DNA of 13,416 nt, from contig DDBE01000066.1 of the NCBI GenBank assembly GCA_002332715.1, positions 5,438 through 18,853 on the forward strand, in the 5' to 3' direction. Source of the DNA: Flavobacteriales bacterium UBA2040. Its GTDB lineage: Bacteria > Bacteroidota > Bacteroidia > Flavobacteriales_D > Crocinitomicaceae. The position numbers and the translations under genes are program-made. Of the stretch, positions 1-6,904 are shown piece by piece. The notes under the pieces are model-generated. The model saw only the letters and a program-made list of their open reading frames with translations, made no database searches and was not told the DNA's origin. Position 1 is the first letter of the stretch. Every line of letters starts with the position of its first letter.

Positions 1-48
1 TTCATTTCTTAATGTTGAATATTTCTGCAATTGGTTTTTTAAAAACTT

Positions 49-56
49 TAACTTTG
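49..56 (+). promoter_or_regulatory. Candidate -7 promoter element for ispE
   Basis: TAACTTTG matches the Bacteroidota -7 consensus TAnnTTTG exactly. It ends 4 nt before the ispE ATG, so transcription would start at or next to the start codon. No TTG lies at the usual distance of about 19 nt upstream; the nearest, at 31-33, leaves only 15 nt. The call therefore rests on one element in AT-rich DNA. Nothing else is recognisable in positions 1-60, which could include the end of a gene outside the window. Confidence 0.4.
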
Positions 57-60
57 AACC

Positions 61-864
61 ATGATCATCTTTGCCAACGCGAAAATCAACCTCGGACTTT
101 TTATTCATAAAAAGAGAAATGACGGGTACCATGAAATTTCTTCTTTGAAATTTCCGATTCCTTTGTGCGATGTTATTGAAATTTTACCTTCGGACCATTT
201 TGTATTGAAAGTTCTGGGAGCTAAGATTGAAGGGCGTATGCATGACAACTTAATTTACAAAGCTTACTCCATCCTCAAGGAAAAACATAATATTGCTCCA
301 GTTCGAATTGTTCTTCAGAAGAATATTCCTATGGGTGCAGGAATTGGCGGTGGCTCAGCTGATGCGACGTTCACGCTAATTGGATTGAACGATTATTTCA
401 AGTTGAATTTATTGAAAGAAACTTTAAAAGAATATGCAGATCAATTAGGCAGCGATTGTCCATTTTTTGTAGAAAACAAACCTCAGTTGGCCTCGGGAAA
501 AGGTGATGAACTTTTAGAATTTGACCTCAGTCTAAAAGGTAAGTTCCTTTATTTGATACACCCTAACATTCACATAAGCACTGCGGAAGCATATGCTAAG
601 GTGGATCCTTTGCCTTCTTCGTTTGAATGGATCAGTCTGAAACAAAAGGATTTTATGTTTTGGAAAGAGAATCTATTGAACGATTTTGAAAAATCTATTT
701 TCCCGAATCACCCTGAAATTGATAAGGTAAAACTCGAATTGTATAAAAATGGAGCGCAATATGCATCTATGTCGGGAAGTGGAAGTTCTGTTTTTGGCAT
801 TTTTGACGAACGACCAAAAGAATTGTTCCCAGAGTTCAAAAGCCAATTTATTCTTGCCCTTTAG
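61..864 (+). CDS. ispE: 4-diphosphocytidyl-2-C-methyl-D-erythritol kinase
   Basis: This cytosolic GHMP-family kinase phosphorylates the 2-hydroxyl of CDP-methylerythritol with ATP, the fourth step of the MEP isoprenoid pathway. The 267-residue product is close to the usual family length. It begins with the family's N-terminal strand and Lys8 (FANAKINLGLF), then GYHEI near residue 22. The glycine-rich GHMP ATP loop is PMGAGIGGGSADAT at about 90-103. The catalytic Asp is probably Asp132 in LGSDCPFF, and the C-terminal GHMP motif SGSGSSVFG lies at about 238-246. The ATG sits directly ahead of the conserved N-terminus, so the start is secure. It ends with TAG and overlaps the convergent secreted-protein gene by 17 nt. 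No terminator is visible between them. The identification is firm; the promoter is only suggested. Confidence 0.96.
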   Translation: MIIFANAKINLGLFIHKKRNDGYHEISSLKFPIPLCDVIEILPSDHFVLKVLGAKIEGRMHDNLIYKAYSILKEKHNIAPVRIVLQKNIPMGAGIGGGSADATFTLIGLNDYFKLNLLKETLKEYADQLGSDCPFFVENKPQLASGKGDELLEFDLSLKGKFLYLIHPNIHISTAEAYAKVDPLPSSFEWISLKQKDFMFWKENLLNDFEKSIFPNHPEIDKVKLELYKNGAQYASMSGSGSSVFGIFDERPKELFPEFKSQFILAL

Positions 865-3091
865 TCACAATTATTCGTTCCGTATATATTTCTGGGGTAT
901 TCATTTCAATTCTTAGGATTGTCACTCCCTCAGCTTGTTCACTAAAATCAATTTGAATTTCGCCATTCACTTTTCTCCAATTGACTTCTATTTCTTTACC
1001 GAGAAGGTCGAAAGCTTTTATGGCTTCAACTTCATTGGTGTGATTCCTCAACATTACTGTTCCACTTGCAGGATTGGGGTAAACTAAAAATTTATCTTTT
1101 TTAATTTCATTAATGGATGAGGTGCTGTTCAAATCAACTTCTAAATGCATCACCCCACCAAGGTCATGACCCACGAATAGATTTAATAATCCATCCTCGT
1201 CGAAATCATTTACCCAAAATGAACTGTACCCTTTTGAATCTATCGTTAAGAAATTGGGCGAATAATAGAAAAAACTAGAATCTTGGTCCAAGTTGTCATC
1301 AATATTGTTGTAATAATGCAGCTTACCATCAAAAGCACCACAGAAAAGGTACGTTGTGTCGTCGTGTTTGAAGAAATGGGGTGCGGCATATCCATCAGGT
1401 GAAATGTTTGCAACGTATACGTTACCCAATTGCGTGTTTTTCAAAGTGAATATCGGAGCTGCAATGGTTCCTGTATTTTCATAGTAGACCAAAGTTCCAT
1501 TTCGTTTCCCAACAATCAAATCCAATTTATTGTCCTTGTTCAAATCAAAAAGCTGTGGAAAAATAAACGTACCATGATTGATTACTGATCCTGTATTGTC
1601 CAACATTGGTTGAATGGGATTGTCAAAAATAGCGTTACCCGTAGTTCCAATATTTTTAAAATACATCAAATTTCCATTTTCTCGAGCTACCACCAAATCT
1701 TTATCGCCATCGCCATCTAGATCTCCGAAAGTGGGAACTGTCCGCAATCCTAAACTTAGATTCGTCATATTCAAATAATCATTGTCGATAAAAGTCAATT
1801 CGGGACTTCCTGTTGTGCTTGTGTTTAGATAAAGAGCAATGGAACTTTCTTTGTCTAAAATTGGTTTGTAACGAAAGAAATTGGCTACAAGTAAATCTTC
1901 CTTTCCATCATTATTTTGATCGAAAAATAAAGGAATACTCCCTGTTCCATGGTCAATCATGTCACTTTGCAGGAAATCGTTCTGTTGATATATAAAAGTG
2001 GGTAAATTATCTTGTCCGGTATTTTTATAATAACGAATACTGCGTTCGTTTTCTGAAGCACTTTTTGCGTTTGCACCAACAATCATATCTTTCGTACCAT
2101 CGAAGTCAACGTCCAAGTAAAAAGCACCGGGAAATAATTGTAAATCGACTGGCGTAGTATTAGAGGGGAAATTAGTTTCAAAAAACGTCATCGCTGAGTT
2201 CGCATTTACTGCCGTACCCCCATTCACAAGCTTAACCATTCCGTTGGAAGAAATATCACCCAGAATTAAATCTTTCACTCCGTTGTTATCAAAATCTATA
2301 GCAAGCATTGTCGAACCCGCGTGAGCTTTGGGTAGGATATCGGTTCCAAATTCAGGATTAACGATAACACTTGAAGTACAAGGTGCTACTGGATCGTTAA
2401 GTACGATATTACTATTGACAGGATCTTCCCCAAATTTTCCCCAACACTCGTTTCGAACTTCAAAAATTAAGGAATCGGAGTGTCCGTAAAGTTCTTGACT
2501 CTGATTTTGATGATATTCGACATGAGAACCGCCTAAACTAAACGTAAGAATGTCTAAGTCGCCATCATTATCAATATCGCTAATTGCCGGAATATCGGCT
2601 GAGGCAACGTATAAATTGTTAATGTCGATCGCGTATTGCGAATAAAGCAAGTCAGACACCAATTCCCACTGCAAACCTAAAGTTGAATTCCCGGTATTTT
2701 TATACACTTTAACTCCACCAATTCCGTAGGTGAAAATGTCGTTTTTCCCATCTTGATTATAATCGGCAAAGTACAGACGATAGCGGATATCAGTTGGGAA
2801 AAGCAAATGACTTTTATAGACAAATTTATAGGAATGTGTTCCACCACCATCCACAACATGCTCGAAGCATTTGATATTGTCGGTTGTTCTATCGAAAACG
2901 ACAAGATCCATGTCGCCATCAAAATCGATATCAATCTCGGAAAACTGAGCAAAATTGAATCCTCCTGTCCATGCTTTTGTTAGAGGATTTCCATTTTCAA
3001 TTACCGTAATATCTGAGCTGAATTCGAAGTTGAATTGCCCATAGCTTTGAAATGTTAAAAAAACACAAAAAAGAGAAAATACTTTACGCAC
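848..3091 (-). CDS. Secreted FG-GAP/VCBS repeat protein with T9SS type A sorting domain
   Basis: A large exported protein of 747 residues. Residues 1-19 form a signal peptide (MRKVFSLFCVFLTFQSYGQ). The body holds at least nine calcium-binding-like loops of the DxDxDGxxD type, as in FG-GAP/VCBS beta-propellers, at about 54, 110, 172, 266, 327, 391, 457, 516 and 629 (for example DLDGDGDKD). Several are followed by a YYKNTG-like strand. About residues 665-745 form a T9SS C-terminal domain starting KFLVYPNPASG, which in known cargo directs export across the outer membrane and is then removed. The start is GTG: no ATG occurs upstream before an in-frame stop, and starting later would destroy the signal peptide. 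The ligand or enzymatic role is unknown; such proteins are often adhesins or surface scaffolds. It converges on ispE. Confidence 0.9.
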   Translation of the reverse strand: MRKVFSLFCVFLTFQSYGQFNFEFSSDITVIENGNPLTKAWTGGFNFAQFSEIDIDFDGDMDLVVFDRTTDNIKCFEHVVDGGGTHSYKFVYKSHLLFPTDIRYRLYFADYNQDGKNDIFTYGIGGVKVYKNTGNSTLGLQWELVSDLLYSQYAIDINNLYVASADIPAISDIDNDGDLDILTFSLGGSHVEYHQNQSQELYGHSDSLIFEVRNECWGKFGEDPVNSNIVLNDPVAPCTSSVIVNPEFGTDILPKAHAGSTMLAIDFDNNGVKDLILGDISSNGMVKLVNGGTAVNANSAMTFFETNFPSNTTPVDLQLFPGAFYLDVDFDGTKDMIVGANAKSASENERSIRYYKNTGQDNLPTFIYQQNDFLQSDMIDHGTGSIPLFFDQNNDGKEDLLVANFFRYKPILDKESSIALYLNTSTTGSPELTFIDNDYLNMTNLSLGLRTVPTFGDLDGDGDKDLVVARENGNLMYFKNIGTTGNAIFDNPIQPMLDNTGSVINHGTFIFPQLFDLNKDNKLDLIVGKRNGTLVYYENTGTIAAPIFTLKNTQLGNVYVANISPDGYAAPHFFKHDDTTYLFCGAFDGKLHYYNNIDDNLDQDSSFFYYSPNFLTIDSKGYSSFWVNDFDEDGLLNLFVGHDLGGVMHLEVDLNSTSSINEIKKDKFLVYPNPASGTVMLRNHTNEVEAIKAFDLLGKEIEVNWRKVNGEIQIDFSEQAEGVTILRIEMNTPEIYTERIIVTKGQE

Positions 3092-3095
3092 AGAG

Positions 3096-3127
3096 TAAAG
3101 ATATGTAAAAGTGGAATGAGAGCAAAA
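3096..3127 (-). promoter_or_regulatory. Candidate promoter of the secreted FG-GAP protein
   Basis: On the minus strand, TTTTG (3127-3123) is followed by exactly 19 nt and then TATCTTTA (3103-3096), one mismatch from TAnnTTTG. The -7 element ends 4 nt before the GTG start, so the message would have almost no leader. Both the two-part match and the spacing support it. No transcript data are available. Confidence 0.5.
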
Positions 3128-3184
3128 TATGGGTTCAATTTATTCAATATCATTTGCAAAATTAACAACTGTTTGTTTCTGAAA

Positions 3185-3526
3185 ATGAGCAGGTTGGATG
3201 TTATTGCAGTAGTTGTTTCAAAAGGATCTTGTCCTGCTGATACTTTAACTTGTATTGTCGTTGCAGACATGAGTTTGTAGGATTTGAATTCAGAAATCGG
3301 TGTTGTTGTTTCTCCAAACCCAACATCTGATTTTGTTAAAATTCAATACACAGATTTGAATGAATTGAGCATCGAAGTTTTGGATGCACAAGGAAAAGTG
3401 ATTTACTCTCAAACTTAGGTTTCGAATGGTGAGAAAATCGACTTCTCTAATTTTGAAAGAGGAATGTATATTATCCTATTGACTTCAGATAAAGGCATGA
3501 ACTTGGAAAGAATTATGAAGAATTAA
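3185..3526 (+). pseudogene. Remnant of a T9SS cargo gene (C-terminal sorting domain with two in-frame TAG codons)
   Basis: One continuous frame from about 3185 to TAA at 3524-3526 encodes a recognisable T9SS type A sorting domain, but it is interrupted by TAG at 3278-3280 and 3416-3418. Between and after these stops it reads VVVSPNPTSDFVKIQY, IEVLDAQGKVIYSQT, then NGEKIDFSNFERGMY and ends LERIMKN, all typical of the family. The residues before the first stop (SCPADTLTCIVVAD) resemble the end of an Ig-like or PKD-like passenger domain. No signal peptide or longer passenger is present: the DNA further left carries the promoter of the opposite gene, so the 5' part appears lost. The ATG at 3185 is only the edge of the visible match. 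It is a different paralogue from the intact sorting domain next door. A terminator follows directly. Confidence 0.8.
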
Positions 3527-3543
3527 AAAAATAGCTTCTAATG

Positions 3544-3577
3544 AAAAAGCCCCAACTGAAAAGCTGGGGCTTTTTTT
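3544..3577. terminator. Bidirectional Rho-independent terminator
   Basis: The stem AGCCCCA/TGGGGCT continues through one A-C mismatch and a CT/AG pair, and closes on a GAAA loop. Five A on the left and seven T on the right flank it, so it can work in both directions. It lies 18 nt beyond the TAA of the sorting-domain remnant (+) and 12 nt beyond the stop of the DinB-like gene (-). It therefore closes the three-gene minus-strand operon. Confidence 0.85.
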
Positions 3578-3589
3578 ATGAAAAGTTTT

Positions 3590-4039
3590 TTAAATCAAAC
3601 CAAACTGTTCAAAGTGATGGTTCAAATGTTTGTCATTCAGTTTTCGCCATTGCTGGAAATTCAATTCACCATAGAAAGAATGATTGGCACGAAGCCCTGG
3701 ATTCGTATTGTAAAGATCTTCAAAAAGAATCCATTCTTCCACTAATTCATCTATCGCTAGTTCATTGTCTTCATTGCGAAGGGCTGCGTTTTTAGGTGCA
3801 AACGGCACTTCAATATTCCGAGCCATCGGTTTGTTTGTCTCCAAGAAGCCTTGCATTTTTTCTATTTTATCTTCCGGAATCAAAAGGGGTTGAGGAATTT
3901 TACCCGTTGCAATGCGGATGGTGTCTGTAAGGTGTTCGACCATTCTTTGCGCCGACATACTTCCCCATTGAGGCTTAGTATTCGGTTTTAATTTCATTAA
4001 AGTTTCAATCGTATTTTCGAGATTCCAACAGTTGGCCAT
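3590..4039 (-). CDS. DinB-like (DUF1569-type) four-helix protein
   Basis: A soluble protein of 149 residues with no signal peptide or membrane segment. It resembles the DinB/DUF1569 group of four-helix-bundle proteins. His36 lies in MSAQRMVEHLTD, and the C-terminal half carries NHSFYGELNFQQW and then LNDKHLNHHFEQFG, with His138 and His141/142 spaced like the family's second and third metal ligands. Known DinB-superfamily members bind a divalent metal, and some act as thiol-dependent transferases; no substrate can be assigned here. Its ATG lies 5 nt after the stop of the lipid-kinase gene, so it is the last gene of that operon and is followed by a good terminator. Whether it takes part in lipid metabolism is not shown. 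Confidence 0.75.
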   Translation of the reverse strand: MANCWNLENTIETLMKLKPNTKPQWGSMSAQRMVEHLTDTIRIATGKIPQPLLIPEDKIEKMQGFLETNKPMARNIEVPFAPKNAALRNEDNELAIDELVEEWILFEDLYNTNPGLRANHSFYGELNFQQWRKLNDKHLNHHFEQFGLI

Positions 4040-4044
4040 GGTGT

Positions 4045-4920
4045 TTATTTTCCGACTAAGATATGAAGACTTTTAGGGACAACTTCAATATCTATCTCAT
4101 TATCTACTTCGAAAGGTTCACCATCGTATTGCGCTAATGCTTTTTCTAAGGTGATTTTAGCTTTTGTAAAAGGAATAATTTCGATAAAGCGAGATTTCGC
4201 ATGTTGCTTTTTAAAGAAACACCTTAACATTGCTGGGAAGTGCCAGAACCGAAAAGGATGGACCAAACTGAGTTCAATAATTCCATCGTTCACCTCCGAT
4301 TTTGGTGAAATACAGAAACCATTTCCATACTCATTGGCATTGGCGATGGTGCAAAGTATCAATTTCTTTTTTGTTTTTTCTCCATCGATTTCTATCTCAA
4401 AATGAGACGCATGATAACCGAAAAATTCTTTTCGAATGAGTTTAACATACCCCCAAAACCCACGACGTTTATCACTGTCGAATTGTTTGGCAATAAGAGC
4501 GTCAAAACCAAATCCGCAAACATTTAAAAAAGAACAATCGTTGACCTTAATGGTATCCATTATTTCTGACTTCGAATTGTTTATCATTTCGATAGCTTCC
4601 TTTGGATCCATCGGAATTTTAAGATGTCGCGCCAAACCGTTACCTGAACCTGCTGGGATAATCGCCATTTTAATCGTTGTACCGATCAACGAAGTTCCTA
4701 CTTCGTGAACCGAACCGTCGCCGCCAACAGCACAAATTATTTCAAATCCTTCTGCAATAGAATCTTTGGTGATTTTTATCGCGTGATACCTGTATTCAGT
4801 TTCTTTTATATCGTACTCGAACAATTCAGTATCCAAATAGGAAGCAATCAGACCAGGAATATTTTTCTTACTCTGAATTCCAGATTTTGGATTGACAATA
4901 AATCGAATTTTCTGTTTCAT
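4045..4920 (-). CDS. Diacylglycerol kinase-like lipid kinase (DagK/YegS/DgkB family)
   Basis: A probable cytosolic, membrane-associated lipid kinase of 291 residues, typical for the family, which phosphorylates diacylglycerol or a related lipid with ATP. Diagnostic motifs are NPKSG at 10-14, the nucleotide-binding AVGGDGSVHEV at about 64-74, PAGSGNGLARHL at 89-100, SPKSEVNDGIIEL at about 205-217 and QYDGEPF at 264-270. The last resembles the segment carrying the conserved catalytic-site acid in DgkB-like enzymes. Its ATG overlaps the TGA of the upstream membrane phosphotransferase (ATGA), which indicates translational coupling. That partner could release diacylglycerol, so recycling it to phosphatidate is a reasonable role. 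Substrate preference cannot be read from sequence; YegS-type enzymes may instead use phosphatidylglycerol or sphingoid bases. Confidence 0.9.
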   Translation of the reverse strand: MKQKIRFIVNPKSGIQSKKNIPGLIASYLDTELFEYDIKETEYRYHAIKITKDSIAEGFEIICAVGGDGSVHEVGTSLIGTTIKMAIIPAGSGNGLARHLKIPMDPKEAIEMINNSKSEIMDTIKVNDCSFLNVCGFGFDALIAKQFDSDKRRGFWGYVKLIRKEFFGYHASHFEIEIDGEKTKKKLILCTIANANEYGNGFCISPKSEVNDGIIELSLVHPFRFWHFPAMLRCFFKKQHAKSRFIEIIPFTKAKITLEKALAQYDGEPFEVDNEIDIEVVPKSLHILVGK

Positions 4921-6821
4921 TTTGCCTTCGTTTGATTCTTTATCAAATCGTTGTTATATCGCTGCGTGATGGCTTTTAAGCGTTTTTCCATCTTGCTGAT
5001 CTGTTTCGGATCATTGGCCATGTTTTCCTGCGTCCAATAAGATCCACCGTCCAAATTGTACATGTTTTGGGTTTTACCAGCGGTGAATTCCATCATACTC
5101 GGGGCGCGAAAATAGGAATAAATCCCTTCCAAATACGTAATTGCCTCTCTGGGACCTTCCTGATAATACGAATTACCGAAGGCATAATAGTTTGTTTTAA
5201 TATTCAATAAATCGAGTATTGTTGGCATGATGTCAAGTTGCTGAAAAATCTCCTTTTTGTTTCCTTTCGCTAGTTTCCCACTTGGGTGAAAAAACAGAAT
5301 AGGAATGCTGTAAATTTTACTTCTTTGACTATAAAGAGGAGATGAAGTAGAAGGCGTGTGATCTGCGCAAATAACGAACAAGGTTTTATCATACCACGGT
5401 TGCTTTTTTGCCTCTTCGAAGAAATTCCGCAGGGCAAAATCTCCATAGTTTATTGATCCACAAATGGGCTCTGGTCCGTATATAGTCTGTTTTCTCCTAT
5501 TCTCTGGAATAAAATAAGGGTGATGACTCGACAAAGTGAAAAGCGTTGCAAAAAACGGAGCTTTCATTTCACTCATTTTTTTCGCTGCCCACGGATTGAA
5601 ATATTCATCTAAAATACCCCAAGTTTTATCGAAATGTTGATCGTTGTTGTATTCCGTTCTACCGAAATAATTATCGAAACCAGCTTGTGCAGCGTATCCA
5701 TCAAAACGCATAGAACCATTTGTTGCACCATGATAAAATGCTGAACTATATCCCACTTTTTTCAAAATATCGGGCAAGGATTCCATTGCATTGTTTCCAT
5801 AAGGAGAACTGATGTAAGGATTATCCATTAAACTCGGTAAAGAAGAAATGATCGATGGTACGGCTTCAATTGACTTTTTACCGTTGGCATAACCATTTTG
5901 AAAATTTATACTCTCTCCCGCTAGAGAATCGAGGAATGGTGTGAACGATGTTTTTAGTTCTTTGTTATTGAAAGCCATCCATTCGTTACCAAAACTCTCC
6001 AACATGATAATGACAACGTTGGTTTTTTCAGGTAAGATATTGGCCGGTTTTGTACTTCGAATCGGATTAAAAATGGCCGTCGCTTTTGCGGTAGAATAAT
6101 ACTTTATCGGCTCAACACCTTCTTTCCCGTAGGATTTAACCATCGTAAATCCAGTGTTTAGCACCAAGGCCGTATTACTCGCCTGGGTGTATTGTGCTGC
6201 TTCAATAGTTCCAATCGGACGCAATCCCCAACTGCCACGACCAATACTTATCACTACGAGAACATTAAAAAGCATCAAAACAAAATGTGGTAGAATATCG
6301 ACTTTTTTCATCGGTTCTTCCCTTCTTATCACTTTTTTATATGCCCATCTGAGTGAAAAAAGGAATAAGACTAAAAGGACCCACATCCACCAAAATTCGA
6401 TTAAGAAAGTCCCGAGCAATTGTTTGATATCACTACCAGCTGAGGTTATGGCAAATAAATCGGCTGTGGAACGTTTGCTCGTGAATTTAAAATATTCTAA
6501 ATCGATTAGGTTTAAGAGCAACAAAACTATATTGACGGCAAAGAAATAGGCTATGCTCCAGATTCGATAGATTCTGTTATTTCGTTGGAAAATAGGCAGA
6601 AAATGCAGTAAGGCAAAAGGTAAAAAAAAGATGCAGACGGTAATCCAATCAAAAACGAATCCGACTCCCCAATCTTTAAATCCGACCGCAGGAAATGCAT
6701 TTTTGTGCAGAAAAAAAAATATTACTCGAAGAATTGTCAATACGAAAACCGTCAATAGCAGCATCCACCAAAAGTTGCGGACATGCGGTGCTTTGAATCG
6801 GTTCAACCAGTTATTATTCAT
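4917..6821 (-). CDS. LtaS/MdoB-like membrane phosphotransferase of the sulfatase superfamily
   Basis: An inner-membrane protein of 634 residues from the chosen ATG, with about five N-terminal transmembrane segments (roughly 17-39, 51-76, 88-107, 137-158, 176-196) and a periplasmic alkaline-phosphatase-fold domain. Expected LtaS-type residues are Glu275 (MLESFG), a nucleophile position held by Ser317 in NGKKSIEAVPS where LtaS has Thr, His433/434 (SSHHPY) and Asp487-His488 (CADHTP). Known relatives move phosphoglycerol or phosphoethanolamine from phospholipids onto glycans or lipids, leaving diacylglycerol when the donor is phosphatidylglycerol. The frame stays open to a TTG at 6902, but that start lies upstream of the likely promoter, 2 nt from the divergent gene, so ATG at 6821 is preferred. 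It is the first gene of the operon. The acceptor is unknown. Confidence 0.88.
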   Translation of the reverse strand: MNNNWLNRFKAPHVRNFWWMLLLTVFVLTILRVIFFFLHKNAFPAVGFKDWGVGFVFDWITVCIFFLPFALLHFLPIFQRNNRIYRIWSIAYFFAVNIVLLLLNLIDLEYFKFTSKRSTADLFAITSAGSDIKQLLGTFLIEFWWMWVLLVLFLFSLRWAYKKVIRREEPMKKVDILPHFVLMLFNVLVVISIGRGSWGLRPIGTIEAAQYTQASNTALVLNTGFTMVKSYGKEGVEPIKYYSTAKATAIFNPIRSTKPANILPEKTNVVIIMLESFGNEWMAFNNKELKTSFTPFLDSLAGESINFQNGYANGKKSIEAVPSIISSLPSLMDNPYISSPYGNNAMESLPDILKKVGYSSAFYHGATNGSMRFDGYAAQAGFDNYFGRTEYNNDQHFDKTWGILDEYFNPWAAKKMSEMKAPFFATLFTLSSHHPYFIPENRRKQTIYGPEPICGSINYGDFALRNFFEEAKKQPWYDKTLFVICADHTPSTSSPLYSQRSKIYSIPILFFHPSGKLAKGNKKEIFQQLDIMPTILDLLNIKTNYYAFGNSYYQEGPREAITYLEGIYSYFRAPSMMEFTAGKTQNMYNLDGGSYWTQENMANDPKQISKMEKRLKAITQRYNNDLIKNQTKAK

Positions 6822-6838
6822 TGAGAGTTCAAAAATAG

Positions 6839-6870
6839 CAAATATACGGGCAGTATATACGGTCTCAAAA
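6839..6870 (-). promoter_or_regulatory. Promoter of the phosphotransferase-lipid kinase-DinB operon
   Basis: On the minus strand, TTTTG (6870-6866), a 19-nt spacer and TATATTTG (6846-6839) match the Bacteroidota promoter pattern with no mismatch. The ATG at 6821 lies 17 nt beyond the -7 element. A start at the longer frame's TTG (6902) would lie upstream of this promoter. Confidence 0.65.
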
Positions 6871-6882
6871 CGAATAAAACTA

Positions 6883-6890
6883 TAATTTTG
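6883..6890 (+). promoter_or_regulatory. Candidate -7 element for the ChaN-like/DUF983 pair
   Basis: TAATTTTG matches TAnnTTTG exactly and ends 14 nt before the ATG at 6905. No TTG lies about 19 nt upstream, so the match is incomplete. It sits within 20 nt of the -33 element of the divergent operon, so the two promoters would be back to back within about 50 bp. Confidence 0.4.
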
Positions 6891-6904
6891 TATAAAATTC
6901 AATC

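Noticed and set aside
848..3091. Nine DxDxDGxxD loops as a DNA-level tandem repeat.
   Set aside because: The loops are spaced irregularly (about 55-105 residues) and diverged; this is protein-fold repetition, not a recent DNA repeat.
3055..3270. Minus-strand frame of 71 codons upstream of the secreted-protein gene.
   Set aside because: It runs across the secreted-protein promoter and the antisense of the T9SS remnant; its hydrophobic end comes from AT-rich DNA, not a family match.
3278..3418. The two TAG codons in the T9SS remnant might be recoded as sense codons.
   Set aside because: TAG ends ispE and aroQ at the expected protein lengths in this window, so it is a normal stop here. The missing 5' part also points to decay.
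3541..3795. Plus-strand frame of 84 codons beginning MKKPQLKSWGFF.
   Set aside because: Its start lies in the terminator hairpin and the rest is antisense to the DinB-like gene.
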